From Gonapodya prolifera JEL478 (lineage: Eukaryota; Monoblepharomycota; Monoblepharidomycetes; Monoblepharidales; Gonapodyaceae): DNA of 60,252 bases. The notes beneath the pieces were generated by a model. It ran no database searches, was not told where the DNA came from, and worked only from the letters and a program-made list of their open reading frames with translations. Shown one piece after another: positions 12,497-23,891 of the stretch (position 1 is its first letter; the number at the start of each line of letters is the position of its first letter). The position numbers were made by a program, and so were the translations under genes. Location of the stretch: NCBI GenBank assembly GCA_001574975.1, contig KQ965767.1, forward strand, positions 20,815 through 81,066, given 5' to 3'.

Positions 12497-15329
12497 ATGT
12501 TTGCAATTGAGCCGAACACGGCCGACGCCAAATCTTCGCTGTCATTCTCGACGTTTGATCCCTCTCACTTTGAAGATGCGGACTTTGATCCTGCAGATTT
12601 TCTCTCGGAGCGGCGGGTCAGTGATGAAGTTCGGTGATGGCGGAATCCGTAACTTACACCAATGGATTGATGGCATCAAATTGTAGATGTTTCCACTGGA
12701 AATTCTCTCTAGAGGTACGTCTGATACTACTTTCTCCGTAATGTGGGACCTTGTTCAATCGATTCTTATTTAATCCACGAGCAGAGCTGACGAGTTTTCA
12801 GGCACTCCTTCGCTCCGACATGATGGACCTCATCAACCGCAATTCCGCTGACTTCATCAACCTATCCACCAATCTCATTGGGGTGGACTCCATTATCGAA
12901 AACGTTCGCGGACCTGCGGAACAAAAGCTTCGAGGATCGGTAACGGTGAGCTGATTCGCGGTCGGCCAAGCCTGATTGAAACGCCAAAAGTCATTGTGCT
13001 GCAGGATGTGCGTGACCTGATTCAAGATTCCGTGGACCAGATGAATACGAAGTTGGAGAAGCTTGGGCAGCTTCGAGAGCGAAAGGTGAGATATTTCACC
13101 GACTAGCGTACCACTGGCATGCTTGTAACTAACTCTTGCGTCAAGGCACTCCTCGAGCTTTTCATTGGGATACACGATGCTCTCGTGAAGGTGGAGGGTC
13201 TTCTTGCGGACATCTCGCAGAATTTCAGCTCCACTACAGATTCGGGAGAGGCAGGCGTCGCCCGAGACGTACCGTCACCTGATATGAAACTATTGGAGCG
13301 TGTCGCAATCGAGTACAATCAGCTCAGATATTCTGTTGAACGAGCACAAGGACTTCCCTTTGTAGAGAACTTGTCTGAGGTGAGCAATCTCAATAACCTC
13401 CTTGTCGATGTTGCCCCAAAACATTAACATTACTTTTTGTCCCAGCGAATCGCAACGGCAACTGAATCTCTGGAATCCATTCTCTCCACCATGCTCTCTG
13501 GGTTGCTTCTGGCATCAAGTGACCTACCCGAAGGCGCCGACAATGCAGAATCTGTTGCACTCACTCAATGCATGAGAATCTTTACCGGGATTCAGCGATC
13601 GGCGTTGGCGGAGCAGGTCGTCCGGGAGACGTTGGTGAAACCTTGCATAACCACGACACTGTCCCCCACAACGCCCGATATCTCGAGCGAACAGCTCAAC
13701 GACCTGTTCCATACTGCCTTGAAGACTCTCCAAAGGAAATGCGGAAAGATCATTCAGATTTCGGTGAACGTGAAGGATGCAGATTGCCATATCGTGGCAC
13801 ATTCAATCTTTCCCGAAGTGTGTTCGGCAATTGAAAGGCACATGCCGCAAATATTTATGCCCGGGATTGCGGACACGTTTCATAAGGTACGTTTCCCCCG
13901 TCATTTGTTGGTCGAGGGTAGTGTTTGAGTACATTTACAGAACTACACGGCGACGATGCGATTTATTATCGACCTCGAGTCTCTGGCGCCTTCTCTGGCG
14001 GAAGTTGTTTACCTCAGACAGCAACCGTATTATACTGACCTCATGAAGAAGTGGCAACTCCCCGTGTATTTTCAACTCCGATTTTCGCACATTTCTGCAG
14101 AGCTCGAGAACAGTCTGGCAAAGGATGCACTTGAGGACCCTACCAACTTCACCTCGAGAATTTCAGATGGTTCGAAACTTTCGATCCCGTCCAGTCGATG
14201 TGTCGTGGATCTTGTCAGGTACTGCTGGAGTGGCGACGTGTGGCTCCATATCTTGTCAGCACGGTTCTGGCGACTCACTCTTCAGGTGCGTAAAAGTAGC
14301 TCTATTCACAAGCCATTTTCCAGAATCCAACGTATCAGGGCTTTTCAGATCACCAGCAGATATTCGACGTGGCTCGAGAAGGACTTTCTTGGAAACCAAT
14401 CTGAGAGCTTGTGGAGTCTCGCTATTGGGTTCCGGAGGTGGATCGTTGCCACGCGAGATTTGGATGCACTGGATGGACTTGTGCGTAGCACTACTGGAAG
14501 CTTACACTCCCGCTCAAGTGTGCTTTATCAAACACTCGTTTTTAGCTACGAGAATGCTTTTCGGATGTCATTCGGGGCCGCTTGCCGCCCTCAGTCACCT
14601 CTAAATCAAGCCTTGAGGCGGATCTACTTCAAACACTCGACCCGGCCCGTCAGGCTCTCACATCAATCGGTCAACGTTTGAAAGAGCGTACTGTCGATGC
14701 CTCTTTTGAAGCGGTGAAGCAAATTCGGAATGTCCCCGGATTGTTCAGAAAAACAAACAAAGAGGTGAACCGAACTTCATCCTGGTGTCTTTAAATGAGG
14801 ACTGCTTATCGACGCTGAATGACAGCCGCCGACAAAACCATCACCTTACGTGTCGCAAATGTTTCGTGTCATCCTTGATCTATCATCCCCGTACGAGACA
14901 GAGCTGTCGCCAATGGTAACAGCCTGGAGAACCGACACTGTCCTTGAAGTGACCAGGAGGTAAGGCAAAACGATTACTTTTGGATTGTGAAGTCGTTACA
15001 GGTAAGGCATTGTGGATACCAGATACAGAGCAGCGGCCGAGGAATTACTTACGACGATTCGAAAGACTGAGGAATCTCTGAAGCGATTGAAGCGATCATT
15101 GAAGAAGTCGCAACCGGGAGAGGACGAAGCAGGGAATATGACAGACGAGGACAAGATTCGGATGCAGATTGCGCTTGACGCTCAGGCATTTGCCCACGAG
15201 GTTGGTGAATCTTTTCGCACACTGAAAGTTTCAGTCTACTGACTGTAAAGTCTCCAGCTCGAGCAGTTCGGTATCCTCCCCCAAGACCATGAAGAATACC
15301 AGGAACTTCTGCGTGTAGTCAAAATATGA
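12497..15329 (+). CDS. COG2: Conserved oligomeric Golgi complex subunit 2
   Basis: Twelve exons join in phase: 12497-12616, 12687-12714, 12785-12945, 13005-13085, 13146-13379, 13446-13886, 13941-14285, 14349-14480, 14546-14764, 14826-14959, 15023-15200 and 15258-15329, giving 714 residues, about the size of other COG2 proteins. The N terminus has the family signature: acidic FDP/DFD-like stretch with F.S.RR, then LLRSDMMDLINRNSADFINL and STNLIG. The C terminus has the KTEESLKRLKR and DEDKIRMQIALDAQ blocks. COG2 belongs to lobe A of the COG tether that captures retrograde intra-Golgi vesicles at the cytosolic face of the Golgi. The first exon is placed by its ATG at 12497 and a GTCAGT donor. 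The last short exon (22 codons) is the least certain part. Confidence 0.93.
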
Positions 15330-16263
15330 ATCGAAACATGATTTTACGGAATTATTTGCATAGCGCATCCAATCAGCTGAAATTATGTCACAAAATTCAA
15401 ACATCCATTTCGTTCGTTTCGAAGAATTGCTGTGTTCAGCTGTTGGATTCTTTCTCTTCTTGGAGGAGCTAGCTCCTTTATCCGACTCGATGGCAAACTT
15501 TGTTTTGTTCGATTGGATCTTGCCGCATCGGTTGGATACAGATTCTGGATTCCCAATTTGACGTTAACTGGCGACGACATAGTTCAACACCGAAACCACT
15601 CACAGCTGGGGTTTGGAGGAGAGTGTACGCGTTATGATCAAAGCGACAAAAGCGCCCGAGCTTTTACGCATCGCCAATGAGGTCAGCCCACACCGGATTC
15701 TTGGTCAGAGCCCCCGACCTCCCGACGATCCAAAGGGAACTCTTCGCTCGCGTCGCTGCTACATTTAAGCGACGGTCTTTGAAAATCATGCATCAGAGTC
15801 ATGAAATTCGATAGTAAAATGCTTTTGCTTATACCACTTGCAGCTCGAACACAAGTGAAGACGATGATGTCTTTGACAGTGCGGTTGACTTCTGAGGATC
15901 ACATGACACACACACACACACCCGTTGCCCACCACCATCCCAGATGCCGGCGCTGCTCGAACCGTCTCTCCCGGTTCAGGTTCCTCGACCGCGGCTCCGC
16001 ATGGTAGGCAGGTGAGTTTTTCTCTCTGCCGCGTGTGCCACTTCCGTTGCGGTCGCGTTGGGCTGAAACATCTGTTGGAATATGCGTCAGGCCCCACACC
16101 CCTCCTATCCAAAGCAGTTCGTGTACCTGCAACAATGCTTGGAAAGAACAGATAATATTTATCAATGCATAAATCTAGAATCTCCACACAACCAAATACA
16201 AAGAAAAGAAGAAGATATTGCAAAAGACCTGATGCTGATCGGGGAACCACACATCGATCATCG
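15330..16263. other. Intergenic, convergent gene ends
   Basis: Lies between the 3' ends of COG2 (plus) and the next gene (minus). It holds a short CA-dinucleotide tract at about 15906-15921 and no convincing coding frame. Confidence 0.45.
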
Positions 16264-17892
16264 TTAACCGCACCAAGTCACAGGTTGACGACTCCCATCA
16301 CTTCCACGACCCGCGTCAAGTCCATTCGCAGAATGAGTATCGATATTTCCACTAGGAGTCTGACTGCTAGTCGGGTTCTCGTGATCCGCGGGACCTTTGC
16401 TCGACGACAGCCGTTCATCCGAAAGTTCTGTCTCCTCGACCTTCAAACTATCTTCTCCTGAGACTGATGTGGCCGGAGTCTCTGACGCACCGTCCCCAAC
16501 GGAGTCTGAGACAGCCGCTGCCTTTCGTTCTCTGCGGAATTCTGCTTCCTCCCGCTGGCGTCGCTGTGCCATCATACTTGTGATGATGGCCTGCCTCTCC
16601 GATTCCGTGTCTATGGAAGTGCAAGGTTGTAGGGATGGGAGAGTGAGAGATTATATCGACGGGTCCGGGGAAAATATGTCATCGAAGGCGACGAGAACAT
16701 AAGATTCTTTCAGTACCAGGAGACGGCTGAATATCTTTTCGGTAAAAGCTCACCCGGCCAAAAAGAGTCCGCAAACATCTTGAACCTCTGTCCACCTTCA
16801 ATCAACTTGTATGCATAAAGCATAACGGGCAGTCCAGCCGTACTAGCCGCGAATGCAGAAGAATGGTATATTATATCTAGGAGGAGGGTTGTACGGGCAA
16901 TATCAGCATGAGGAGACAAGGCGATCACCATGGAACAGGAAAGCCCAACCCTCGATGAAATGTCCAGGCGCTTTTATCCAGAGTCCGGCGGCTACATGCG
17001 AAGCCTCCAAAGCTTCAAGTGATTCAAGTCTTGAAGAATTGCAACATGGGTAGCAACTCTACTTTGCGTCCATGTATCCTCACGGCAAAAGTCAAACCGT
17101 AAATCCCGTCACAACATGGAGGTCAAGAGACCGACAGTCATAGTGCGATAGTGATAAGAAACATTTTCATCTGGTTGCGGTTACTTCTGAAACTTCCCCG
17201 TTGTCCATGTCAGGACCTCCAGTATAAGGTGCAATGATCTGTTCCTCGCCGACACCAGCCGCAGGGAACAGCACCCATCCTCCCACTCCATCCGCCTCAC
17301 ACGTCTCCATCTTATTTATCATAGATCGCAATCAACCCGTGCGTGACTCACCCTTTCTCTTCAGGGACTCTTTCCATGCTTCCTGCTCGGACTGAAAAAA
17401 CTCCTTCACCGATCCCTTGGCGTCCATCGCGCCGCACAGCGACGTTACATAGTCTTCCGAGTACCCCAGCTTTCTGAGTGTCTCTGCAAGCTCGGTAGGG
17501 TCCGTGTCGGGAGCTCGAGATTCCATGGAGACATTTGAGGATCGCCGTGTTCGCCGCGCGGGGATCCGCGTGAAGGGGATCTGCGATCGCGCGTGTGCCA
17601 GGAAGCGGCGCCACGTGGTTGATGGTGGATTTTGGTTGGTCATCGGGGAATTTTGCGTTTCTGGGGCGACAAACCCTGAGGTGGCAAAACGAGTTGTTCC
17701 CGCGATGCGAAAGCCTCCTTGATTTCCCAGAAGATTAGAACGGCTCTGTAGTTCAAAATAAGTTAACAGAAGCTTTACATGGGATAGGTTATATTCAATA
17801 TACGAGGAACTGCCACTGCCACGATGTTGGGACAAGGGGTTGGCCGACACAAGACCCAAATAGGTTCCGATTGAGTGTTGTCTTGCTGCCAT
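16264..17892 (-). CDS. Unknown protein with hydrophobic segment and basic coiled tail
   Basis: The ATG at 17892 opens a 180-codon exon to about 17351 whose end (ELAETLRKLGYSEDYV) looks like a small helical, ubiquitin-binding-like fold, without a firm match. Coding-like sequence at about 17312-17180 and a segment ending at 16929 (HVAAGLWIKAPGHF) follow. Exons 16876-16754 and 16610-16264 are phase-consistent with that segment; together they give a moderately hydrophobic stretch (AFAASTAGLPVMLYAYKL), a charged helix (MMAQRRQREEAEFRRER) and a Ser-rich tail ending at a TAA. The joins between 17351 and 16930 are unresolved. The start lies only 90 bases downstream of the SET gene on the same strand. 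Function unknown. Confidence 0.5.
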
Positions 17893-17982
17893 CAGTATCC
17901 CATTTCCGTTTCTTCACCAAAATTGTTTACAGATACCGTGGGAGCTGTTCCAGTACCCCCATCACCGATCTCAGCTGGTCCA

Positions 17983-19730
17983 CTACTTTGCCTTGTTCTT
18001 CTTCCCTTTCCCCCTCCCCCTCCCAACCTTCCTCTTCCCTCTTCCCGCTGACTGCTGCCAGCCCCCAACGGGCCGTGACGTTCCACTCCTCGCCGCCGCA
18101 CTGACCTGTTCTTCCTCAGTGCATCGTTCACATTGGCACTGGAAGTAGTAGTCGGCGCGGAGCTTTTCACGGCGCGCAGCGAGGGGGAGGTGTTGGGGGA
18201 TGTAAGAGATTGTGAGGGGGTCGCCTGACAGGTCAAGGAAGGGGTGAGGTTAGTCAGTATGTTTGTGTCGCTCTCGAGAATGGAGATCTCATTTAGACTC
18301 ACCAAGTTCCAAATTCCTCAGCGATACAAACGTCAGTATGGATCCTTTTTGTTCAGGCTCGCAAGTGGGTTTGCAAGAGTGCTAGATACGTGGATCAAAG
18401 GTTCACATGGCGCAGGAGGTTCTGTACCAGACAAGTGGACTTACGTTGAACAACGAGCCCCAGGGGTATACTGCTCTCTTAAAACACCGTGGGGTTTCAC
18501 GCCGATCGGTGAGATGATATACAGAATCTTTTTGAAACGAAAATACGTACTCCCATGCAAACTTGCTTTGCATTCCATATGCCAAACGCATTGGACTCCA
18601 CCGCGGAAACGAGATGGAGCAGGAGGTCCTCCCTAGTGAGAAATGTCCTCGCTTTCACCAGGTTGCCGTCACCACCCTCTCCAGAATCCACTTCACTGGC
18701 TGGAACATCCAAATCCCCAGTCCACGGACACACCGGCACAAGCGGCGGTTCAAGCGCACACGCGTCCAGTGTCTTTTCGAGGACGCGCACGCTACGGCGC
18801 CAGTCGTCCACATCGGACGAGGGCCATGAGTCCAAGTGCGATTGAAGTTGGAGGAAGGACGAGAAGTCGCCCGCGAGAGGTGCTAGGTCCGATATGAGCT
18901 GCAGGTCGTCTTCGTCGGGGAGGAAGGAGTCTGCGCCGGGTTGTTCGTCGGGGTTGTTCTCAGTTTGTACCTCATTGGTGCTTTCTCCACATTGAATCGA
19001 GTTCGGCTCCCCTGGCGACTCATCGTCGGAACCAACTCCACCGACATGATTTCTTTCTTCGCTTTCTGATGGTTCCTCCGAGGTGGGCTCTGGCGCCTTT
19101 ACTGGGCCTGGACAAGTCCACGTTTGGGCTATGTGCTCCATATCAAAACCTCCCTTCATCGAGTTCTCAGCAACAAGCTTCGTATGCCGACTCAGTAGCG
19201 CCGTCGCAACAAGTTTACAGACGGATTTGGCATGGCTTGGTCCCTTGGAGAGAGAGCTGGAGTCGGTACCATAACGCCCGAGCGAAAGACAGAATCCACC
19301 TTCCACGTCGTCAACGACCGTAAGGCGCCGCAGAGAAGGTCATGTCGTGACCGAATGATCCAGTCTCGACACTGCTCTGAGCAGACGTAGACGCAATCGC
19401 ACTTTCTTGGATTGCGATAACAGGGGATGACTTCGCCATGCTGTCGAGAAGCAATATCTCATCGTCCATCACTCACCTGCATCTGATTGCCAGCTGACCA
19501 CCAGTTCTTTCCCGCAAACAAGCCGCGCAGACGCGTTTCCGGTAGTTGTCGAAGACCGACTGGCAATAGGGCACGCCCTGGAACACCACATCGCCTTCGG
19601 GTATGCGGTCACTGCAGGAGAGATGGCGGCCTTCTTTGGAGGAGAAAAGGACGTCGACGGGGAATGATTGCAGGGCTGGCGGAGTGGGGAGTTGATATGC
19701 AGAGTCGTCGCCGATTGCAGTCGACCCCAT
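17983..19730 (-). CDS. SET/MYND-domain lysine methyltransferase (SMYD-like)
   Basis: Six exons join in phase: 19730-19477, 19405-19307, 19256-18551, 18477-18445, 18381-18303 and 18224-17983, for 470 residues, typical of SMYD proteins. The SET domain is split by a MYND zinc finger (CAAC...CRKC...C SEQ C...H...C, residues about 70-115). An acidic insert follows, then SNAFGIW, the core GRAVYPWGSLFNHSC motif (assembled across three exons), GDPLTISYIP and a post-SET Cys cluster (FQCQCERC). The C terminus is a basic Gly/Lys/Arg tail. SMYD enzymes transfer methyl from S-adenosylmethionine to lysines on histones or other proteins; the substrate here is unknown. The ATG at 19730 is chosen because it precedes the first SET-N block; upstream in-frame codons lack an ATG. 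Confidence 0.9.
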
Positions 19731-20687
19731 GAGAGGATGGAAGGATGAGATGTGTTCTCCAGAACTCCGAGTAATGATAGCTCCTTCTGTCCAAGGCAAC
19801 AGTTTTCTTCCAAAGGGAGGGTTGGACTTGGCCAAAGCAACAACTCTTCAAGGACTGATCGATTGGGAAGAGCACGGTCCGTCGGAGTTTGCGCTGGCGA
19901 TGGAGTCGAACGCTTTTGTGATGCCTCGCTGCACTTGGAGGACTCGTGTTTCTGTAATCGTTGGCTCACTCTGAGCAAAGCTGCACTCGTCGTCAGACTC
20001 TTGTCGCATCATCACGCGGTCGATGCTCCTCTCCAATCATCCGCCTTTGTAACGAAAACCCTACTTCGAAGACAGCACAACACCTGTCAACGAACCGACA
20101 GCTTCAACTCTTATGTAACATGCTTCCCAACATCGCGAGCTCGCGTATCCGCATTTGTCTTTCGTCGACCACGCTAATGTGACTTGACTGGTCTACAATT
20201 GTCACGCATCTCCTGGATGAAAAGGTCCTAGTTGGATCGTAAGCCTTTGAAAGAACGGACAATTCTGTAAACCCCAATTGCTCGAGGACTGCCTTCTCTG
20301 TTATCTCTCAAACTGCGATTTGAGCCTCGCTGCTCGAACTTGTTCATGTTTCCTTGGTACTTCTCTTGGGGATCCGCTTTACTCTTCCGACACAAATTAA
20401 ATGATAGCGCATGATCCAAATCTGGTAGACAGCGAAGACGAAAGTAAAGCACATAACTGTCTGATGGCCATCGTACGAAAGTTGCTAACTCTATTCCGGC
20501 GTCTCCGATTGCTTGGCCCTTGGTACAAAGTTTGGAATTATGTCCAAGACGGCTCAACAATGATTTGATTGCTCTTGAGGCGCATTTATTTTCCGTTACA
20601 AGTGACAAGAACGGGAAAAAACCTTGTGGTCAGAGACTTCTATTTTTCCGTTGCAAAACTGCCGGACGACCCCTCAGCGACGTTGTG
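19731..20687. other. Intergenic, nothing recognised
   Basis: Upstream of the SET/MYND gene and downstream of the coiled-coil gene ending at 20688. Short open frames only. Confidence 0.4.
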
Positions 20688-21906
20688 TTACGTCGGTGGT
20701 CCCTCTTGTTGTGTGGCCGCGGCATCACTTTCCGTCAGGGCGTTATACTTTTGTTCAAGCGCGGTAAGTCTCGCGCCCTGTAATTTGATGTGAGGTGATA
20801 ATTTGATAGCAAGGTGATGAATGAAACAAACCATGTCATCGACTTTTGAGTTCCAGTTTTCTACGGTTTTGATCAGCGCTTCAAAATGCTCCAGGATTTG
20901 TTTTGACTGCGTTACAAGGCGCGCGGCGATCTCCAACTGCGCGAGCTGTCGGAGGATCAATTTCTATATATATGACATTTTCATGACAAAGCTTTGGAAA
21001 TCACTGCATACCGTCAATTCCAGTTTCCGAGTAAGGTCGTCGACCATGTCTGCACTAACAGGATCACTCCAAAATTGTTCGGAGCAGCCTGGAATACCGT
21101 TGGTGTGGAAGTAGAATGGGACGATAGTACCTGGCCTATCGCTGCAGGAAGGAAGAGCGAATATAAATTTTCAAAATCACCTAGAAACGTAGAAATAATT
21201 TAAGTATCTGAAATAAAATTCAAAGGAATGAATGGGAAACTCTCACATTCGTCCGTTGGGCCTCGACTCCATCAGGCGGTATCGGCTCACGTGGCTCCTC
21301 TGATTGAGCCGGTCGTCCAATCAAAAGGGCACCCGCTTTCGAAAAGAAGTTGGAAATTGCTATCTTTGCCGGGCTTTTCGAGCCCAGGTTCGGTGCCAGA
21401 GGTCCCCGTGAAGGTGGGGCGTGGGATTCCAGGTGTGAGCTTCTTGATCCGCCAGTGTTGCCGGCCCTGGACCCAGGCTCCTTTGATGATAAGAGCTCGG
21501 TGGATGTACCAGCGGGAAGGGTTGAGGGCGGATGGGTGGTTCCCGGGAACGCTGAATCAGCGTTCCGAACCGAATGCTAGGTGGCATTTTTCCACGCATC
21601 AGCGGGCCATCCAGAGTCGAGAAGCAATAATAAGATTCCAAGAACGTACTGTCACGCGGTCCATGCCAGCCTCCTTCGCAACTTCTGTTTTTGCAATCGG
21701 GCATCCCGTTCACGATCATGCCCCGCTTTTTTGATCGCATCTTCTGCGCTTCCCAGTCCTGTACTTCCTGTCGCTGATTCTGGGACCACGTGCTCGGAGA
21801 GTTTGGCCTTCGCGGCACGAGCTGGCCGTCCTGACTTCTCCATGTTATTTTCATTTTCTCCATTTGACGTTACGTCATAAGTGTCTACTTTTCGTGCCCG
21901 AGCCAT
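20688..21906 (-). CDS. Unknown protein with charged N terminus and coiled-coil C terminus
   Basis: The ATG at 21906 opens a Lys/Arg/Glu-rich exon (to about 21655). A Ser/Pro-rich exon at about 21590-21240 contains AKIAISNFFSKA, which resembles but does not match a PCNA-binding box. A short segment at about 21155-21012 contains WSDPVSADMVDDLTRKLELT, and a final exon at about 20968-20688 is a predicted coiled coil (LRQLAQLEIAARL...ALEQKYNALTE). Splice phases between the first three segments do not agree, so this could be two genes; in that case the coiled-coil gene would start at the ATG at 21047. The size and shape of the coiled-coil part recall small kinetochore or microtubule subunits, but there is no family match. 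Confidence 0.4.
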
Positions 21907-21939
21907 CTTTAAGGCAAAAAACGTTCCACTCGAAAAGAT

Positions 21940-23155
21940 TTACAGTAAATAGAGATCCTTAGAAAAGCTGTCTTGATCGTCCTTGCAAATATCTTGAGCC
22001 GGCGTTTCAGGGGGAAAGGAAAAGTAGATGAGTCTGCGGTCTGTGAAGGAGTGACCCTTTCCACTGAAGGAAAGCGATATGCTGAAGCCAATCTCCGCCG
22101 TTGTCGCCGTGGCACCGCAAGAGATATCGCCGAGCGATGCAAAGATGACCGCTCCACAGAGCGGATCCTGTGCCACTCCCCAGTCGCAGGCAGATGTTCA
22201 CCAGTTCCACCCGGCAACGAATCGCGCAATGCGGTCAGCTCGTGCGAGGATGGAGAGTCGCCGCCTACTCCCACCAATTAGTCGCTCACCGGGAACACGT
22301 GGCCGTTGGGAGTGCAACCGTTGCCGAATGGTGTGTACTGCAGGGAGCTGATGCATTTCGATTGGAAATGGTCGTCACTGCGAATCGTGATGACAGTTGG
22401 AGAGGAAGGGAAGGAGAAAATTTGTTGTTTGATCTTTAGAGTTCGAGCAGGTTGCATATAGTGCCGGCGAAAACTCACACGGATCCATTGAGTCAACGAC
22501 TTGTGGGACTAGTGGTGTCTTCTGCACCATTACACATGTGAAATCAGCGAAATGGCCACTTGCGAGAGCCAATTCTGAATGCGTGATTGTAAGAGGGAGA
22601 ATTACCTCCGGTATCGACAAGCGCCTACATTTCTAAACTCACGATTATGGAAGGCTCATTGATGGAAGGTATGACAACGAGTTCACGGAAAGAGTTTTCG
22701 ATGGGCAAGACCGTTGTCGAGACTCGAAGAGTGACCACCGACAGTGAAATCAAGCGGCAGGCGCGGAAACTTCATGATGGGCTCGAGAATATGTGACAAT
22801 AGCTGCACGTTGGACGTGCGTTAGATTTTCAAACCGTGGACCGCCAAACAGACCGAAACTCACCACAAGTCGGAGAAGGAGAGTTGATGGCATTCAAAAG
22901 CGTCTCCTCTCACAACATGTGGCCCCTGGGGAACGGAAGCGACCACTGGGACGACGGAACTGTCAGTTGGCGTTCCTCACGACAAGGCGGCCTCGGCATG
23001 GGCTCCACTCTGAGCACGGGTGCATCATCAAAGCATTCTTGGGAGCCCATGTATCGTCCCAAATTAAGCGAATAATGGTGTTTGTGTGGCCGGCAAAATT
23101 TTGGAGGGTTCATCCGGGCTGAATGCTGAATCTCAACAAATCTCGGCACGAACAA
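21940..23155 (-). CDS. Unknown multi-exon protein, paralogue of the 4.5 kb gene
   Basis: Likely coding segments run from about 23155 or earlier: 23155-22865 (CFDDAPVLRVEPMPRP), about 22790-22645 (TVLPIENSFRELVVIP), about 22576-22497, about 22405-22290 (ending FGNGCTPNGHVFP at a GTGAGC donor) and about 22200-21940 (CGAVIFASLGDISCGATA, ending DLYLL at a stop). Cys pairs and beta-like composition suggest a secreted or lumenal domain. It shares the FGNGCTPNG exon with the gene at 3.9-6.1 kb, pointing to a lineage-specific family. The true start is not located. Confidence 0.4.
22283..22331 (-). repeat. Segment shared with the 4.5 kb gene (copy B)
   Basis: Partner of 4555-4602. In this copy the block ends in a normal GTGAGC donor. 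Confidence 0.6.
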
Positions 23156-23891
23156 GAAACGAAGCCCGATTTACCAACACCAAATCGTATTGGCTATTCA
23201 GACTTCTCTTGCAGATATTTCACCTAAATTTGATCAAGGAACCACCGCTGAATTATCGAACTTCAGCGCCTAATAAAATGTTTCCTCTAATCTCACGTGG
23301 ACTCAAGTAGAGGGGTCACTTCAGCCAGTGCATTGCCGGAGTACGGAGCTGCATTTCACCTGTGACAGCTCGGCGGATGTGATAGAATGTAAGTGACGCT
23401 TGGGGGAGATTAACTATTTAGAAGTTTGAGCATCATTGCACTCGCACAACGTTGTAAACTTGAAGGAAGGTGCATTTTAGGACGGATCAGGGGCGTGACC
23501 GGCGTTTGTATCCGTAATTATGTATAAATGTGCTTGTAAATAACTTGCATGGGCGATGAACTGTGTTGGAGCTCGGAGCTCCAACTTGATCAAACCGCGA
23601 GCGTTATCTCCACGAGATAAGACGCAATATCAGTTAAGTTTCCCCGATCAGAAAATCGCGCTTCGCTTCTTACGGGTGTCGAGAACGTGCATGTATTTCC
23701 TGAAGTAAATGTATTTAAATTTCAAAAATGGAAGATGCAAAAGAGGAGAGAAGAGCCGAAGTTACAGAAACTATACATAGCGATTATTATTCACTGCTTT
23801 GAGTCAAAATTTTACTCGGAAAAGTCTCCATTTCCAGTCGACTATCCGAGATTCCAGTAAACGCTCGCGTTTATCCTGTTCAAGAATTAGA
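23156..23891. other. Intergenic, A+T-rich
   Basis: No convincing coding frame, RNA gene or repeat. It lies between the 5' side of the 22-23 kb gene and the 3' end of the rhamnosidase gene. Confidence 0.45.

Noticed and set aside
15906-15921. CA-dinucleotide tract
   Set aside because: Too short to be of interest; listed only in the intergenic note.
21360-21863. A 167-codon minus-strand frame
   Set aside because: Mixed composition across what appear to be exon and intron; the neighbouring frames give better protein-like segments.
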